DNA from: Micropterix aruncella
Lineage: Eukaryota > Arthropoda > Insecta > Lepidoptera > Micropterigidae
NCBI GenBank assembly: GCA_944548615.1
Contig: OX155951.1
Coordinates: forward strand, 37,878,995 to 37,942,994
Length of the DNA stretch: 64,000 nt
Direction: 5' to 3'
In this document: positions 1 to 12,289 of the stretch, one piece after another
Layout: each line of letters starts with the position of its first letter
Position numbering within the stretch: position 1 is the stretch's first letter
Translations under genes and position numbers: made by a program
The notes under the pieces: model-generated
What the model was told of the DNA's origin: nothing
Database searches by the model: none
The model's input: only the letters and a program-made list of their open reading frames with translations

Positions 1-520
1 ATTTACTGTATTTTTCGTATTTCGAGTCAATCAAATCAATCAAATGACCTCCGGACGGCTGGCCGAACGCACAAGTGACAGATTGAATATTTAATAGTGT
101 TATGTTTTAAAACGGAAAATCGATCTTTTCCGCCCTATTTCTTATGTGGAAAGCCGATGACCGTCACACTAGTTATATTCAAAAGACACCCTTAGTGATT
201 GCGCGGCTTTAAGAGAGGAAATTAATACCATATCATCAACATTCTAAACTTACATATAATGCATATTTATTAATCAATTATAAAAAACCACGTCATTATT
301 TAAATACATATATATTGAATAATTACAAATATCCTCAATAATTCAGAGGTCAAATAATTACAATATCCTCAATAATTCAAATATATAACCTTCAGTCTCT
401 GAACGTTACTGTGTAACGACTGAGACGGCACCTTATTATTGCTGCACCTACACAATCGTAAAAAACATTACATATTATAAGTCAATAAACACAATCGTAA
501 ATAGCTTATCAATCCACCTA
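1..520. other. AT-rich non-coding DNA, no gene seen
   Basis: No reading frame or exon with recognisable content is seen. A short local duplication is present at about 326-380, where the text 'atcctcaataattca' occurs twice within 40 bases. Confidence 0.5.
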
Positions 521-560
521 TTAACCCTTTAAGGACTATGGGATATATGTGTCCCATAAT
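521..560 (+). repeat. Single TTAA-type element end
   Basis: TTAA at 521-524 is followed by CCCTTTAAGGACTA and then the palindromic block GGGATATATGTGTCCC. This is the layout seen at the ends of the complete TTAA elements at 15092, 39708 and 53086. No matching right end was found nearby, so this is probably a solo or truncated end. The assignment rests only on the shared layout. Confidence 0.4.
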
Positions 561-2190
561 ATATTTATAAATATTTAGAAATTATAGAATACGAATAATT
601 TATAAATTATGCTTTTTCCATGTTAGATATCGGAATCAAAAGAATATATTGTTGATGAAAAATACCGTGTTTTTTTTTAAAATATCGCAGATGATCAAAG
701 AACTCTGGTGTTTTTAAATAAATAAATAAAATACTTATGGCGACTTTTTCAATTCGATTTATACAACTTACGTTTTAAGTACGTATAATTTCTGAGTTAA
801 ATAATAAAAAAATCAAATATTGGGAAAAGTTGTAACGTTGAATTTAATTGACCACAGAAACACATATGTTTTATGAATTTATACAAAATCTATTGAACCA
901 ATAGATTTTGTATAAGTTCATACTCTACCGCGAAGCTATAACTAAGTAACGAGGCAAATAAATGCAATTACTAAGGTAAACTTGCCGTTTTAGGTAAAAA
1001 TTAAAATTTAAAATTAAAGTAAAATATTCATTATTTTAATAAATATATGGAAATCAAAAATTCAAAATATTTATCGTCTTAAATCATTTGATGTTAAATG
1101 AGAATAAAAATAATCAAAGTAATCTAGTATGCAATTATATAAATAATAATATTAAAATCCGACAAATTTTAATAACAAGACATATTCAATCATCAATGCA
1201 AACTGCATAGCCGAATCTGTTGTACCTAAATCCCTTCAGCCACAAGCTAATTTTAATTAAGGTAAAATATACTGCTGAATTTAATTTAGCTACGTCGGTG
1301 TTATATTTTTATTTTTAAAGTTTCTTCCTTCTGTTTTATTTATAATGTATTTGATGTCGCTCCACCCGCCTCGATGCTTAATGAGAAGGAAAGGAAGAGC
1401 TCGTCTGTACGGTTTTTTACGTGCAAGAAAATGTCTAATTAGTATCGTCATTTGCATTTTGTCTCGTCCGGGGGCTGTTGAAACGACGAAGCTATTTATA
1501 AAGTACATCTGCCTGTACCATTTGCTTGAGTGACGATGGTAAATATGATGAGATCTATCTTCTACATGCTCCGTTTCCTTCATTGTAAAACCGTGGGTTG
1601 GATATTGACACATTTTCATATTAAATTAATTTCGTTGACGTGGCGTTTCTTCGGACAGAGTTTTTAATTAACGGCCGAATAAATTAACCAAGCAGATTAA
1701 AGGCAAATTCACTCCTTTTCTCTTACACATAATCTCTTAAAACATTCCAAATGTAATTCGGACCGGCTTTGAGGAACATTTTTCCCTTTCATAATCGCTT
1801 TAGGCAGTTATTTAGCCGATTAACCGAAAAAAGGGAATTTTAAATTTGAAACCGCGGCGGCATAACAAACAGCCGTGCGGCTTTCCTTTATACTTCGAAG
1901 AGGGAAAAAGTGTATTTCACCTTGTAATACACCAAATTAAATATAATTATTTATTACATTTGGGATGTTTTTAATTTAGTATTTAAGAGAAAAATATCAT
2001 CTTTTAATATCACAATGAATAACTGTAATTCTAAATATTAATTTTAGTTCTAAATATTAATTCTAAATATTAATTCTAATAATTAATTCTAAATATTAAT
2101 ATAATCTAATAAAAGGTTAAGCCTAAATGGTGTTAGTTTTGGCCATATTATTAGAGACACTGTGAACTTTAGGACTAATTTTCAAATACA
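561..2190. other. Non-coding DNA with a perfect-type hairpin and short repeats
   Basis: No convincing gene. A 22-base inverted repeat with a 3-base loop lies at 874-920. A tandem array of a roughly 13-base unit (ttctaaatattaa type) lies at about 2027-2100. A partial copy of the left end of the 2193 element precedes it at about 2140-2170. A 110-codon minus-strand open frame at 1290-1619 has no family resemblance that I recognise. Confidence 0.5.
874..920. repeat. 22-bp inverted repeat (hairpin)
   Basis: The left arm 874-895 (TGAATTTATACAAAATCTAT...) pairs with the right arm 899-920 with a single mismatch and a 3-base loop. This is a strong cruciform candidate. It is too short to be classed as a mobile element from sequence alone. 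Confidence 0.85.
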
Positions 2191-2192
2191 TA

Positions 2193-3085
2193 CAGTGAGT
2201 AGCCATATTATTAGACACTGTGAAATTTAGGACCAATTCAAAAATCTTAATCTCCTAAACGGCATTTGATTGTCGTTAAGTTTTTAGGGTTATTTATAAA
2301 TGGTATGTTGAACCTACATTCACAAATTATTTTAGGCAATCATAATCACAGAATATGGAACTTACCACGTAAAATAGTGAAATTCTCAATTTTACTTCAA
2401 AGTAACACTTTTTGTCGTTGCGGAAAGAATGTTTATGGTAGGGTACGTTTTTCTTATTCATGATGACTATGACAGCTTGAAAATATTTATTAACTTTGGC
2501 TTCATATGCTTCCACTTCTTTGTAAAAAAAAGCTCATTCTGAAAAAAATTTAAATTTTAAATTGACATTCAATTATTATTTAGTATTTTGTACATTGATT
2601 TTAGTAGCATTGCCATCAGAAATACTTAGAGGCTCTCTTTTTTTCTTTACAAAGAAAAGACAATTGTCGGATATTTCAACAAAATAAAATAAATAAATAA
2701 CTAAATAAACAAAATTTAAATTATTGAGAATTTTTATTTCAATATTTCTGAAATTATTGAGAATTAGTCTTTTTTTTTAGTGGGGGCATATAAAGCCAAA
2801 TTTAATGAACATTTACTAGCTATCATAGCTAATTGTCATCATGATTGTGTAAAACTGATGTGATAACCAAAGGTAAATTTCAGAAAAAAACAAGAATTTC
2901 ACTATTTTACGCGGTAAGTTCCATTTCCTGTGATTATGATGGCTAAAATAATTTGTGATTAAATGTAGATGAACAATGCTATAATTTAATAACTTAAAAA
3001 TAAATGTCATTTACGAGAATCAAAATTTTGAATTTTGCAATTTACAACCAACATTCAGTGTCCCTAATAATATGCCCACCCACTG
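2193..3085. mobile_element. Tc1/mariner-type foldback MITE, about 0.9 kb
   Basis: The termini are inverted repeats beginning CAGTGRGTRGSCATATTATTAG and are flanked by TA at 2191-2192 and 3086-3087, as expected for a TA target duplication. The inverted repeats continue internally: about 2310-2420 and 2880-2965 are reverse complements, so translations in both orientations share the peptide NLPRKIVKF. No transposase is visible, so the element is non-autonomous. A second copy of the left end lies just upstream at about 2140-2170. Confidence 0.75.
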
Positions 3086-3186
3086 TAGTTTTTATCAATA
3101 ATGAAAAGTTACTTAATGATGAAAAAATAATAATCAAACCATGAATCTAAAGAACTCTGTTTTTAACTGACTTTAAAAAAACCTAC

Positions 3187-3282
3187 CTTAGGTCAACACC
3201 TTCTACAAACAAATTTTCGAGGGCTTCGAAAACTTTGCGTGGAATGACTGGCTTCCGAAAAGTTAATGCTATTGAATGACGT
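3187..3282 (-). CDS. Candidate internal coding exon, gene not identified
   Basis: On the minus strand a 96-base segment is framed by a good acceptor (...TTTGTAATATTTAG at 3283 upward) and a strong donor (AAG|GTAGGT at 3186 downward). It reads open in one phase, ending in the peptide FRKPVIPRKVFEALENLF followed by VEGVDLR. Its length is a multiple of three with symmetric phases (one base in, two bases out), as in many internal exons. I do not recognise the protein family and found no partner exon in the window. It could instead be part of a decayed transposon. Confidence 0.35.
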
Positions 3283-3287
3283 CTAAA

Positions 3288-3989
3288 TATTACAAAATCA
3301 AAAATAATCCAATTTCGCCTAAGACCGACCAATATGAACACCTCGAGTAAGGCATTTTGCCAGTGATTCAATTATATTACACCAGTGGATGTAGCTAGCT
3401 ATCTAAATATCTAGTATTCCAAATGATTCAACTTACTGTAGGGTAATACGGTTAATTTTTCATTTAATTCCCTCGCTCGTCACGATTTGGAATGGCTTAT
3501 CGGATTGACATTGACATTTCGAATCGCCCGTGTAGTACAGTATTAGAGCATTACGCGATCCTTTGATGGCATGTCTGCAATTTATTACAGTACCGTATAT
3601 GTTCCCTATATACGTATATGTTGTATAATATATGTTCACTATACTGCCGTTTGGCGTGTACATTAATGAAACTATAGCGGGTAATCAGATGTCAGAACAT
3701 TACCAATTAATGAGCGTACAAGCCTTGTCACTTACTAGTCTAATGAAATGTGTACCTACCTATCTCGTATTTTGTAAGCAAACAGAATGTATTATTAATA
3801 AATCAATTGAAAATTGATTGAATTAGTGAGTGGGTTCTTTATACACACTTAGCATTTTACTCGAGCAAATATAATGTGTTACCGGGCTTATCTATTATCT
3901 ATCGCACAATATTATATTATTTAGTGCTTTATTCATATATTTTTTATACATATAGCCACATTGTTACCATTGTTATAAAGTAACTCGGA
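3288..3989. other. Non-coding DNA, nothing recognised
   Basis: The stretch is AT-rich and no exon, RNA gene or repeat end could be supported. Confidence 0.4.
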
Positions 3990-4577
3990 CAAAAATGAAA
4001 CGATATCTACCAATGTCAATAAAAAGTATACTTTATAATACATGCATTCTCCCATGTCTTACTTACGGGTGTCAAACTTGGCCTGCCACGAACAAAAACA
4101 ACCAAAAACTTATAGTATGTCAACGAAACATGGAGCGAATCATGCTAAATATAAGGCTACAGGACAGGTGGACGACCTCAAAAATGAGGAAAATAACAAA
4201 GGTGAACGATGTTTTGAACAAAATTAGAAAACTAAAATGGAACTGGACTGGTCAAATCATGAGAACCAACAAAGAAAAATGGACGAAGGACGTAATGGAA
4301 TGGTATCCTACAAAAGGGGAAAAGACAAAAAGGACGTCAAATTAAAAGATGGGAAGGTGACTTACCGAAAGGATGGAGAAGGTTGGCTTGGGGCAGAGAT
4401 GAATGGAAGAAAATGGGGGAGGCCTATGTCGAAGGACAACCTGATCAAAAAACTGGCTGCTGAATTAAAAATTAGATTAAAAATTAATAAAATATATTGT
4501 TTTATCACATAAGGCAAAATTGTACAATACGGTCAGCAAATAAAGGCTTTAATTATTATTATTATTATTATTATATA
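3990..4577 (+). mobile_element. 5'-truncated RTE-like LINE, 3' end
   Basis: The translation from 3995 gives the typical post-reverse-transcriptase region of insect endonuclease/RT LINEs: LPCLTYGCQTW, then VCQRNMERIMLNI, then IRKLKWNWTGQIMR. After a frameshift near 4345 the tail reads RWEGDLPKGW and GEAYVEGQPDQ. The element ends in an (ATT)n tract at about 4550-4577, a usual tail for RTE-type LINEs. Only the last 150 or so codons are present. It is dead. The clade assignment is by motif memory, so CR1 or a related clade is possible. Confidence 0.7.
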
Positions 4578-5226
4578 ACTCGGAAAAAAATATCACGCAT
4601 ATGTAGCAAATGCTCAGTGCCCACCTATCTGACTGTCCTGTCCTATATCTAGGCGGGACAGAATGTCCTGTATCTAGATACCATACTATGCAATATAATT
4701 TTATATTTATTATATTATAATATATTATATTATATATCTATTATCTATCCTTCAAAAAACCTGATCGGTACTCTGCAAAAATTGTTGCACAAACCTGATT
4801 GGTAGTCACTTATCCACTGCATAATACTAAATAAGCTATTATTAACGCAGGCAAATCCGATACCATTTACAAAACCCACATACAAAGTGGAAGACGTTTA
4901 TTCAACTCAAGGAAATGGCGACATATTCTAATGCGGGGTTCCCAAAGTGTGTTCCGCGTTGCCCTGGGTTGCCACGTAGAGATCAGTGGTGCCGCGAAAA
5001 ACCATGTTCCTCAACCTCCCCCCCTCCACCCACCTCCCACCTACCCAACTGTTCGGAGCGTTGAATTTACACGTTGCGTTTCGTAGTAAATTCCTAGCTG
5101 CCAATTCATAGTAGAGCGTTGAGTAATCTAATAGGCTATGTAATCAATGGTACAGTATACATATTTATGAACCTACTTAATCTTAAACTAGGTACGCAAA
5201 ATAAAATTTACATATTTTGATGTGTT
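4578..5226. other. Non-coding DNA with a family-A MITE fragment
   Basis: About 5050-5155 is a reverse-orientation fragment of the family-A repeat (see 43402-43998), recognised by 'cgtttcgtagtaaattcctagctgcc' and by 'aatcaatgg' at its end. The phrase GGTTCCCAAAGTGTG near 4935 resembles hAT element termini, but no partner end was found. Confidence 0.45.
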
Positions 5227-5243
5227 CCCCCCCCCCCCCCCCC
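5227..5243 (+). repeat. Poly-C tract (17 C)
   Basis: An uninterrupted run of 17 C in AT-rich DNA. It is one of four such runs in the window, all with C on the plus strand. Confidence 0.95.
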
Positions 5244-8200
5244 ACCCTTACATTTACAATTGCCTTACCGTGAAACTGAAGAAAAGAGTCTTTAGACGCG
5301 ATAGCGTCCACCGTAACGAAAACCGCGAAGTAACTTTTATAAGAATACTTTATAGAATGAGTTGGGATATAATTGGCAATTCGTGTATCTTAATCTAATA
5401 CAATCTGTGGGTTTTTTGTAATTGCGTCACGACGCCCGTAGATAGTGCTCTCGCCCCCTCCCCTTTTCCGATTCGCTACCGCAACGCCTCGCTTTGACAT
5501 CTGTTATGTGACATTGTTGCGTTTAATTAAGATTACGCGTGCGTTGTTCGATGTCCCTCTCAGTCTCGCCTTTACCGATATGCGCCATCCGTTTCTCGCA
5601 TAGCCCGACTTTTCTGTGGCATGTTCTGCTCGCATCGCCTCTCATCCCCATATCTTCACGAGCCAGTTTCGCTGACCTCTGGTCAACCTTACATACCGTG
5701 TCTCGAGCACGACAAATTTCATGATAGCATGAAATTCCCATAGTCTTGTTCAGTTGACTATTAACCGCCCTACCTATAGGAATGTACGCGATACGGCCTC
5801 TATATTATCGCCCGAACGCAACAAACCTTATCCCGAACGTTCAATCTACAAAAAACTTTGTGAGAGATTTTTTTGAGATCGTTTTGTATAAGGAAGGAAA
5901 TGGTAAAAAGTCATGACTCACGAGCCTCTTCATATTTAGCTGTTCATTTGCTGAATGGGTCAAAATTAGGTTCATTGATATATTGAGAAATCTAATGGAA
6001 ACAAAACAATGATTTTTTACCTACATTTTTGAATAATAACCCAAAAGGGCGGTTAAAACAGGAATCATGGGATCTATAAGCCCGAGTAGTTAAAATATGT
6101 GGCTTCAACAGCATCAAGTTATTGACACACGTTTCAAACTAGGTGTTTCGATATATGTAAACTTTATATATTTTTAAACCATCATATTTTATTATTAGCC
6201 CACACAGGTCCATCGTATCATGCATTGATATAAACCAATGATTCGGGGGGTATTTTAGAACACTATTCGTGCAACCCTAAGCACGACACATATTTCTAGA
6301 TATGAATTTAACTTAGAAACTTCAATTCGGCACACAGATGCCTTGTTGAGCCGAAATCACATTGAATTTGCCGATCACTATATTTGCGAAAATAACTGAA
6401 TCGAACGTGTTTAATTCCGGCTATCCCTTTCAATCACGTTAACCTCCTTCCCGAGAGGATATCACCTTCCTGTGTATAGAATAAGCAAAGACGTCTAGTT
6501 AGTGAATTTTTAGGTACTCGATAATTCTTTGCTTTTTTTAAACGCTTTAGGATAACTTTATTTCTGAATCTGTTAACCCAGATTTTGTACAATGTCATAT
6601 TGAATATCGATTGACATATCATACGCCAGCAGATTAAAAGATGGACTTTTGAGAGATCAAATAAACGCTGTTATTAAAAAAAACTCCTAAAAAAAGTTTT
6701 AATAGCTTTTTTTTCTGTTCAAAAAAAATACAAAATATTAACGAATACCAAAACTTTTTATTGATATTTGCCTGCAGGCACTGGCTAAACCTTAATAAAG
6801 CTTGAAACATAGGGGTCGGTAAGTGGTGTAATTCATAAAAAGTTCAAAAAAGATTAATAAAAACAACAAATTAATTCAAAAACTATTAAATTTATATGTG
6901 CTTTGCGGTCACGGACTAAGCATTGAAATTTGGATCATAGATTCCTGAGGGATCAACAATTCATTCTGATTCATTAATGTATATTTTTTTAAAGATTTCT
7001 AGTTCAAAAAAGCACAAACGAAAAACGAATAGTAAAACTATTATATTGATATGTGCCAAATAGCGACTGAATGCTTGTAACAATAAGTATAGCGAAAAGT
7101 TGAATGAGGGATAAAATTGTAGACGTATGCATAAAAAAGTATGCATAAAATCTCACTGGTAAACTGATAGATAAGTTAACAGTTTATTGTGGCTTGGCAA
7201 TCAGGAGACACTCTGATTCCATTGAGAATATGTATAATGCAATATGGGAAACATATTATTATTACCATTATTATTCATCGGATGAAATTTCTTGATAGGT
7301 GCCGATAAAGGTGCCCGGTCGGAGCTAAGTCATGGTGTTATGGCAGCGAGCGCGAGCTTCGAATACATTATCAACTTATAAACATGACTATCACTCATTA
7401 CCACTTGATACTGCTGAATCTCTGTCTCCACTTTACAAAGATCGCAGCAATGACAAAATTATTGGAAAGATATGTTGGTGGTTTCACGGAATCTCACGAT
7501 CTCTGACTTAACAGCGCCTAGGAGCACGCGCGAGGGAAGAATGGTTCATAGACAACAATAAATCGAAATATTAGAAGCTGCTAATGATGCAGAGGGTTAA
7601 TCTTATGGCCCTGGCATAGGAAAACTTAAGGGATTTTTTTTTTAAAATAACGATGTGTAAACGTCTTTCGAAACTTTGAATACGTTTTTCCCATATCGGT
7701 ATTTTCAAAATCGGTGAGTGCGGTTTCTCAAAAAAGGCTAAACCGATCGGTTTGAAATTTGAACACAATCTTCTCGTATATATTTTTCAGGGATTGATCT
7801 AAGGAATACAATTTTCAATAATTATTTCATTTTTTTAGACAATTTAACAAAAAAAATTGGTCGAAAATTGATTTTTTTGGAGCTGATGTCAAAAATTCAA
7901 ATTTCGTCTATTCCTTCAGTCGATACCTATATTTATCTATCCACTAATAGAATTTTCTGTTTTTTTTTATTTCAGATAATCCAAACCGGAGATATCTTAT
8001 TCGTCGCCGGATAAGTTTTTTTGATGGACCTCGAGGAGTCCGCTTACAGGAGCAATGTAAATCAATATTTTTTTAAATAAAAATGTTAAAATAAAGATTA
8101 AAGTTACCACTGCATTTATTAATACTTCTTGTATTTTTCCAAAAACCCCTTTTCAGAAAAAAAATATAAAAGGCGACTTTTTTGGCCTTGCAACTACGTA

Positions 8201-9204
8201 TAACCCCTTAAACAACAGTTTCACCCTGTAGCGTCGGCGTAGTATCACTGAAATGTGGATAAAACGTTGTCATTCTATTCACGGCTATTATATTCAGATA
8301 CAGCGCCGTAAAATCTCTTGTCACTTGACGAAACGCAGCGGACGCAAACGTTTCTAAAATAGTCGTAAATGTTTCCAAATGACAAAAGGCAATCAGCGCT
8401 GATGACTTCACATGTCATGGACGCCTGGTGTTTCCAATCAGCATGAGAATGCTGTGCAGCAGTAAACTCAAATGGTATATAAAACGGTTTACGATAGGTA
8501 GGGAAGCACCATGCGTTTTCGCAATTTGAGATGATTGGAGATGAATGGAAGTCGTGAAAGTGTTTGTATGTATTCTGAATAGAGAATGTCAGAAAAAATA
8601 TATATTTTATAACGAAAACACCGATGTTTAATCATAAATGTTAAATTTTATTTTATTTTATTTATTTATTTATTTGCAGCTGTTGTTATAAAAAACATAT
8701 ACAAAAAAACAAGAACACACAGATTAAAAATTAAAACTGTAAATAGACAAAGACTATGAACTAAAGCTACACACGCTGCAAATTAGGGGTATCCTCAGGA
8801 TATCTCTTATCCTGGTTTTCAGGATACACCTATTAATTATTGGTACATATATGATTTTAAAATAAAATAACCAAATCAAATAAATCTTAAAATAAAAAAT
8901 CCAAATAATCATAATCAAATAAATACACAAATCGAAATAATCAAAATCAAAATATTTAACATCAAATGATATTAAAAGAAAATGACGTAATTACATAAAT
9001 TTAAAAATCTACATATAATAAATCAAAATCAAAATATTTAACATCAAATAATCACGTTACAAATTAATAAATAAAAAAAAGTTTAATGCAAAATAATCAT
9101 AATGCAACAAAGAAATGACCGAAACAGAAAAAGTACTTTTCAATAGGTTTTTTTTTTCTTCGAAAAACAATTCATTTTTCAAAACAAATTGTAATACGAT
9201 CTAC
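5244..9204. other. Long non-coding stretch, no gene supported
   Basis: No exon or transposase was recognised. A GC-richer patch at about 5440-5740 holds overlapping open frames on both strands without recognisable motifs. A TTTA-type tract at 8644-8680 looks like the reversed tail of a retroposon. About 8850-9080 holds two near-copies of 'caaaatatttaacatcaaat'. The short palindrome TATCCTCAGGATA is near 8795. Confidence 0.4.
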
Positions 9205-9712
9205 TGAGTATCTCATGACAGTATGGCAGCGTACTATAGATGGCGCTATAAATACGCCTATACGGTAGCCTATCTCGAAATAAAATAATAATATAATAAC
9301 AAACGAATTTTTAAATCTTGGCTTTAATTATTTTAATATTATTTACACAAAAGGTGTCAATTTTTTATTTGGTGCACAGGTTTCAATAAGGTATAATTAC
9401 ACACTGTAATGTTCAGAAAGACTACTAGATGGCATTCTATATCTCCTTATTATTTCTGTGAACTATTCAGCCTATATATAAATGCGATAAATAGCACTAA
9501 TCAATGTCTTTATTATTATCATTGGTTAAATTACTGGGTTTTCATAATAATTCAGTACTTAAAGTAAAAACCCTATTATATATCAATGTTAGTATATATG
9601 GCCAAATAAATTGCTATTAGTTCCACCGGACCATGCCATCAGCGCCACCTACATTTCGCCGGGGCAGAAGCGTTACTAAAACGTACTATGACCCCATATA
9701 ATCAATCCCCAT
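9205..9712 (+). repeat. Family-A interspersed repeat, copy 1
   Basis: This copy shares ordered blocks with 36125-36770 and 43402-43998: 'agatggcgctataaatacgcctatacgg', then 'atttggtgcacaggtttcaa', 'gcgataaatagcact', 'taaattactgggtttt' and 'atcagcgccacctacatttcgcc', ending in a 'catataatcaatc' terminus. The left terminal part seen in copy 3 is not evident here. No coding capacity. Confidence 0.7.
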
Positions 9713-10239
9713 ATATTAAAAAAATACAGAAGGTATTCTTTCCGCAAAACTAATTTTAATGTATCTTTTTTAACGCAAAGTGTATCATTTTTAACGCAAA
9801 AACGGTCATTAAAAAAAATGCGCGACAAATTAAGTTTAAAAAAACGAATTCCAGTCGTCGCAAACCATAAAATTTGATTCGCTGAAAGCTAACAGAAGCT
9901 ATATCGGTATTTTTTTTTGTAAAAAAAGTAGTGCCTATAAATTTTATATATTCCAAACATGTATAAAAACGAGTCTTTATGAACGGGCCTTAACGACAAA
10001 GAGAAAGCGTTGATTGAAAACGCTCTTTTTCCTTAAAAGGAAAGACATTTTGGTATGATATAGCCAAGGGGGTACAATACATGGGACATACTCTTAGCAG
10101 GTCCTTTGTATTCTGCATTGGGTTGATGAAACATGCGGGGGAATTGGGGCCCGAGGGACAGACTGAAAATATAAAACGAAACAGCATATAAAATGCTCCG
10201 GCATTTTTAAGTCGGCTTAAGATAGTGGGAACTAGAATG

Positions 10240-10410
10240 TCAATTACAGAAAAACTCTCATATATCGAAGCCGCATACGACGAATTCACGCTTATATCGA
10301 ACATTTTTTGCCGTCCCTTGAGTTTTCCTATGCTGATATTGCTTATTTTCCCGCATATATCGTCTCCGCTTATATCGAATTCCCGCTTATAACGAACCAA
10401 ATTTTCGATC
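10240..10410 (-). repeat. Degenerate pogo/Tigger-type terminal sequence
   Basis: This stretch has repeated 'cgcttatatcgaa' and 'gcttataacgaacc' phrases, typical of pogo/Tigger inverted termini. A matching end ('ataagagggttctactg' then TA) lies at about 11665-11747. The small Helitron at 10544-11288 sits between the two, so a Tigger-type element may have been split by it. Confidence 0.45.
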
Positions 10411-10543
10411 CCTTGGTCTAAATTTTACCCAGATATATAAAAGATCTTGGGAAAATGACACAAAATTCAGAATTTTTTGAAATGTGTTGGATGAGGACAA
10501 GAGAAAAGGCAATGATTATAGGAAATTTCGCATTTATAAATGA

Positions 10544-11288
10544 CTAGCTGACCCGTGCCCACTTCGTTGGGCGGTAAACATATTTAATTGTGATGAAATT
10601 ATGAGTGTGGTTCGGTTAGTACTGAGTGCTATGATTTATTTCCTGACTGCCAAAAGGAGGGTTATATTTTTACTGCATATGTTTGTATGTATTTGCATGC
10701 CAATTTTACTATATTACCGTTATTTGTGAGTGTCTTCTTGTGAGTGACTTATTTGTGAGTGTCTTATCTCTTTAACCATTTATGCAGTAAAAGGGAAATT
10801 ATATGCAGTAAAACGGAAAAGTCTTTTATTTTAAACACTTGAGACGATAAATTTGCTTATTTTGATATGGATTCATAATTGTTGATAATATGACCAATAA
10901 ACATGACATAATGATTTAAATTATTTTTTAAATATAAAATACTACTTTTTGTGACATAAATATAAAAGTTAGACATATACTATCGCTGACATTTTTGTAG
11001 ACATTATCAAGCTCTACAACTTTTCTCTAGAACTTAATCATATATCTCTCATCGTTAAGGCAGCGTTAGTTAGAAACGTTTTCGTTCGACCGCTTTTTCT
11101 CCGACTTACTTTGCAAATCCGACTACGACGAAACAGTCTTTTCATTTTTCGGATTTATATATAGCCTATGACACTCACAAATAACGCGGATATCTATTAG
11201 TAAAAGAATTTTCAAAATCGGTTTACTAGATCCAGAGATTGCTTCCTACAACCTCACAAACTTTACCTCTTTATAATATTAGTATAGA
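10544..11288 (-). mobile_element. Non-autonomous Helitron (745 bp)
   Basis: On the minus strand the 5' end is TCTATACTAATATTATAAAG (11288 downward), almost the same as the 5' end of the large Helitron at 16531. The 3' end has a short GC-rich stem (GCCCAACGAAGTGGGC) followed by ACGGGTCAGCTAG at 10544, with T as the next base. CTAG|T with an upstream hairpin is the standard Helitron 3' structure. No Rep-helicase is present. Confidence 0.8.
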
Positions 11289-11664
11289 AAAAAATGTTTT
11301 AAATTGAACGTTGAAATAAAAATAAAAAAATAGGCCGGACTGGATGTCATTAACTAGAAAATTACAGTCCTACAATTCACTTGGACGCGGCAGAAATAAC
11401 TATACTCATCACTTCTAATCGTGTCAAATTAAGTAATGTACTCAAATTAAGTAATGATTAGAGTTGCAAACAAGAAATATATCTGAAAATTTGTTTGTAC
11501 TTGATCATATTATTTATTATAAATGCATTTCAACCGTAATATTAGTGTCCTCTATTCAGAGATTATGAGGCTAGAAGTGGGAAGACATTTATTTCACAAG
11601 ATGGGGAAGAAGAAGTGGGAAGACATTTTTTTTCTCATTTTAGGACCTTTACTAGCAAAAATAA
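11289..11664. other. Non-coding DNA, nothing recognised
   Basis: No gene. The block 'gaagtgggaagacattt' is repeated at about 11574 and 11611. Confidence 0.4.
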
Positions 11665-11747
11665 ACTTTTCCCGCTTATAACGAATTACCGTTTATATCG
11701 AATTTTTACTCCGACACCCTCAAATACGATATAAGAGGGTTCTACTG
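11665..11747 (+). repeat. pogo/Tigger-type right terminus
   Basis: The sequence 'cccgcttataacgaattacc' leads to 'gagggttctactg' at 11747, followed by TA. It has the CAGTAGAAC-type end seen in the complete elements at 55269 and 60902. Confidence 0.5.
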
Positions 11748-12285
11748 TATATATGTTTTTTTTAATCTATCATAATAATTCGAATATTTTTACCACAGGA
11801 AAACAAATTATAAATTATTTTTACCATAACATTTCCTGTTATCGTTTATTATTTTGCTTAATTAAGCGTTCAAAAAGCGCATTTTCTTTATAACACAGTT
11901 TTAAATTATCATGGTACATTTTCAGGGAGCTTTAAAGAAAAAATAATTAGAAAATGTCGTCACAGTTTTGCTAATTGAAAGGAAAGTCATTACTTGAGAA
12001 AATGATGCTATTGATAAATTAATTAAAGTTTCGAAAAACATCATAGAATTCTCCCCACTAAATAAAAATATTCGAATGTCTAGGTACTATCGATGGTGTT
12101 TAGATGGTTTTTGAAAGGATGGGATAGTTATTAAGTTACTAATTATTGCAATATTAAATAGAGCGTATAACTAAAATTAAAGTTTGATCGTATAACTGAA
12201 TTTTAATGAGTTTAAAGTGAAAACTCTTTAAATTTAAGACATTTTAAGAGATTTAAGAAAAATAATTTAAAGTTCTAGGGCAATA
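11748..12285. other. AT-rich non-coding DNA
   Basis: No feature supported. Confidence 0.4.
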
Positions 12286-12289
12286 AGAG

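Noticed and set aside
1290..1619. 109-codon minus-strand frame and its opposite-strand partner
   Set aside because: No family resemblance, no splice support and no promoter signals seen.
4927..5060. hAT element end
   Set aside because: The GGTTCCCAAAGTGTG phrase is suggestive but no partner terminus or 8-base target duplication was found.
5523..5741. Overlapping open frames in a GC-richer patch
   Set aside because: Open on both strands by composition alone, with no motif.
9990..10400. 136-codon minus-strand open frame
   Set aside because: No known motif, and its 5' half lies in Tigger-like terminal repeat DNA.
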